From an uncultured Mesonia sp. (GTDB lineage: Bacteria > Bacteroidota > Bacteroidia > Flavobacteriales > Flavobacteriaceae), in contig CANMOY010000002.1 in assembly GCA_947499595.1 (NCBI GenBank), positions 248,001 to 312,000 of the forward strand: a DNA stretch of 64,000 nucleotides, written 5' to 3'. Of the stretch, positions 63,725 to 64,000 are shown one piece after another. The notes beneath the pieces were generated by a model, which searched no databases, was not told the DNA's origin, and saw only the letters and a list, made by a program, of their open reading frames with translations. The position numbers and the translations under genes are program-made. The stretch's first letter is position 1. Each line of letters opens with the position of its first letter.

Positions 63725-63741
63725 TTTAGAATGATTCTAAA
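63725..63741. promoter_or_regulatory. Fur/PerR-type palindromic operator candidate
   Basis: A perfect 17-base palindrome, TTTAGAAT-G-ATTCTAAA, of the 7-1-7 form used by the Fur family; it resembles PerR boxes of the TTAGAATnATTCTAA type. It ends 15 bases before the ATG of the AraC-type gene and about 130 bases upstream of the hemA -7 box. Confidence 0.6.
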
Positions 63742-63756
63742 TAAAAAACATTAAAT

Positions 63757-64000
63757 ATGATAAATGTCATAAAAAAAAATAACGCTACAGGGTCTTATGA
63801 GCTTTTTAAGATTGAAGAGGGTCTCTTTATTCTTAAGAGTTTAAATAATCAAAAAGACAATCACATTATTGAGAAGAAAATCAACAAAGATTTTATTCAA
63901 TTTCATTTTTGCACTAAGGGTAATCTAGATTTTTTATTTAATCAAGGTAAATACCAAATTGGTTTAAAAGAAGAAAGGAATTTGTTACTGTATAATCCTA
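63757..64000 (+). CDS. AraC-family transcriptional regulator (N-terminal part, cut by window edge)
   Basis: About 81 codons are visible before the window ends. The start is MINVIKKNNA, and IQFHFCTKGNLDFLFNQGKY (about 48-67) matches the cupin-like sensor domain that precedes the HTH of AraC regulators. The helix-turn-helix itself is outside. Divergent from hemA, a pairing I recall as common in flavobacteria, where it is followed by haem or iron genes. A Fur-type palindrome overlaps its promoter region. Confidence 0.7.
   Translation, partial: MINVIKKNNATGSYELFKIEEGLFILKSLNNQKDNHIIEKKINKDFIQFHFCTKGNLDFLFNQGKYQIGLKEERNLLLYNP

Overview
The window is a stretch of chromosome from an AT-rich member of the Bacteroidota, almost certainly the family Flavobacteriaceae. 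The evidence is a gldH gliding-motility lipoprotein next to ricT and a class A penicillin-binding protein; an ATP synthase operon of the split type (B-E-F-H-A-G, without D and C); lipoproteins with a CSSDDD-type start after the lipobox; SusC/CirA-like TonB receptors; a CCDC81-HU/SPOR protein; and promoter -7 boxes of the TAnnTTTG type in front of many genes. The genus cannot be fixed from the sequence. No rRNA, tRNA, CRISPR array, transposase, integrase or phage gene was recognised. Most of the window is conserved core genome.

Layout. 1-5622 (minus): cell-wall hydrolase factor (cut by the window edge), DUF4292-type lipoprotein, TPR protein, sugar nucleotidyltransferase, dUTPase and a flippase. 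5778-10822 (minus): the ATP synthase operon, with two intergenic hairpins and an 8-base tandem repeat in front of atpE. 11006-15288: recJ, a uracil-DNA glycosylase relative, a small membrane protein, rsmI and a conserved flavobacterial protein. 15392-18731 (plus): tdk, alr, mscL, asd. 18839-22278 (plus): a three-gene outer-membrane uptake module that looks metal-related. 22343-27825: prolyl oligopeptidase, CBS protein, orphan ABC ATPase, GreA-like protein, queD with a tiny membrane-protein gene, and a 2OG-Fe(II) oxygenase. 27826-28543: a decayed gene and a 56-residue membrane protein. 28617-33317 (minus): a VWA/AAA pair split by a palindromic repeat, a MATE exporter and a thioesterase. 33362-37299: HU/SPOR protein, dprA, trpS, plsC. 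37296-40894 (minus): an ECF sigma factor set with a lipoprotein and a membrane-anchored beta-barrel protein, then recA. 40895-41260 holds an unassigned structured, terminated transcript candidate. 41261-48934 (plus): trhO, ricT, gldH, PBP1A, CoA-transferase A/B, glutathione peroxidase. 48992-52343 (minus): a second uptake module, rich in Met/His/Cys and probably copper-related. 52481-56662 (minus): fused ABC ATPase, exonuclease, CNNM-type protein and a membrane protein. 56767-63557 (minus): a near-complete haem synthesis cluster, hemA-C-D-E-(DUF)-F-B. An AraC-type regulator starts divergently at the right edge behind a perfect Fur/PerR-type palindrome.

Points most worth attention: the structured transcript at about 41018-41203; the two parallel small-Cys-protein/TonB receptor/lipoprotein modules; the two-copy palindromic intergenic element (30111-30203, 48111-48220); repeated TAnnTTTG boxes so close to start codons that the mRNAs may be leaderless; the RNA and repeat elements around atpE; and the Fur-type operator beside the haem cluster.
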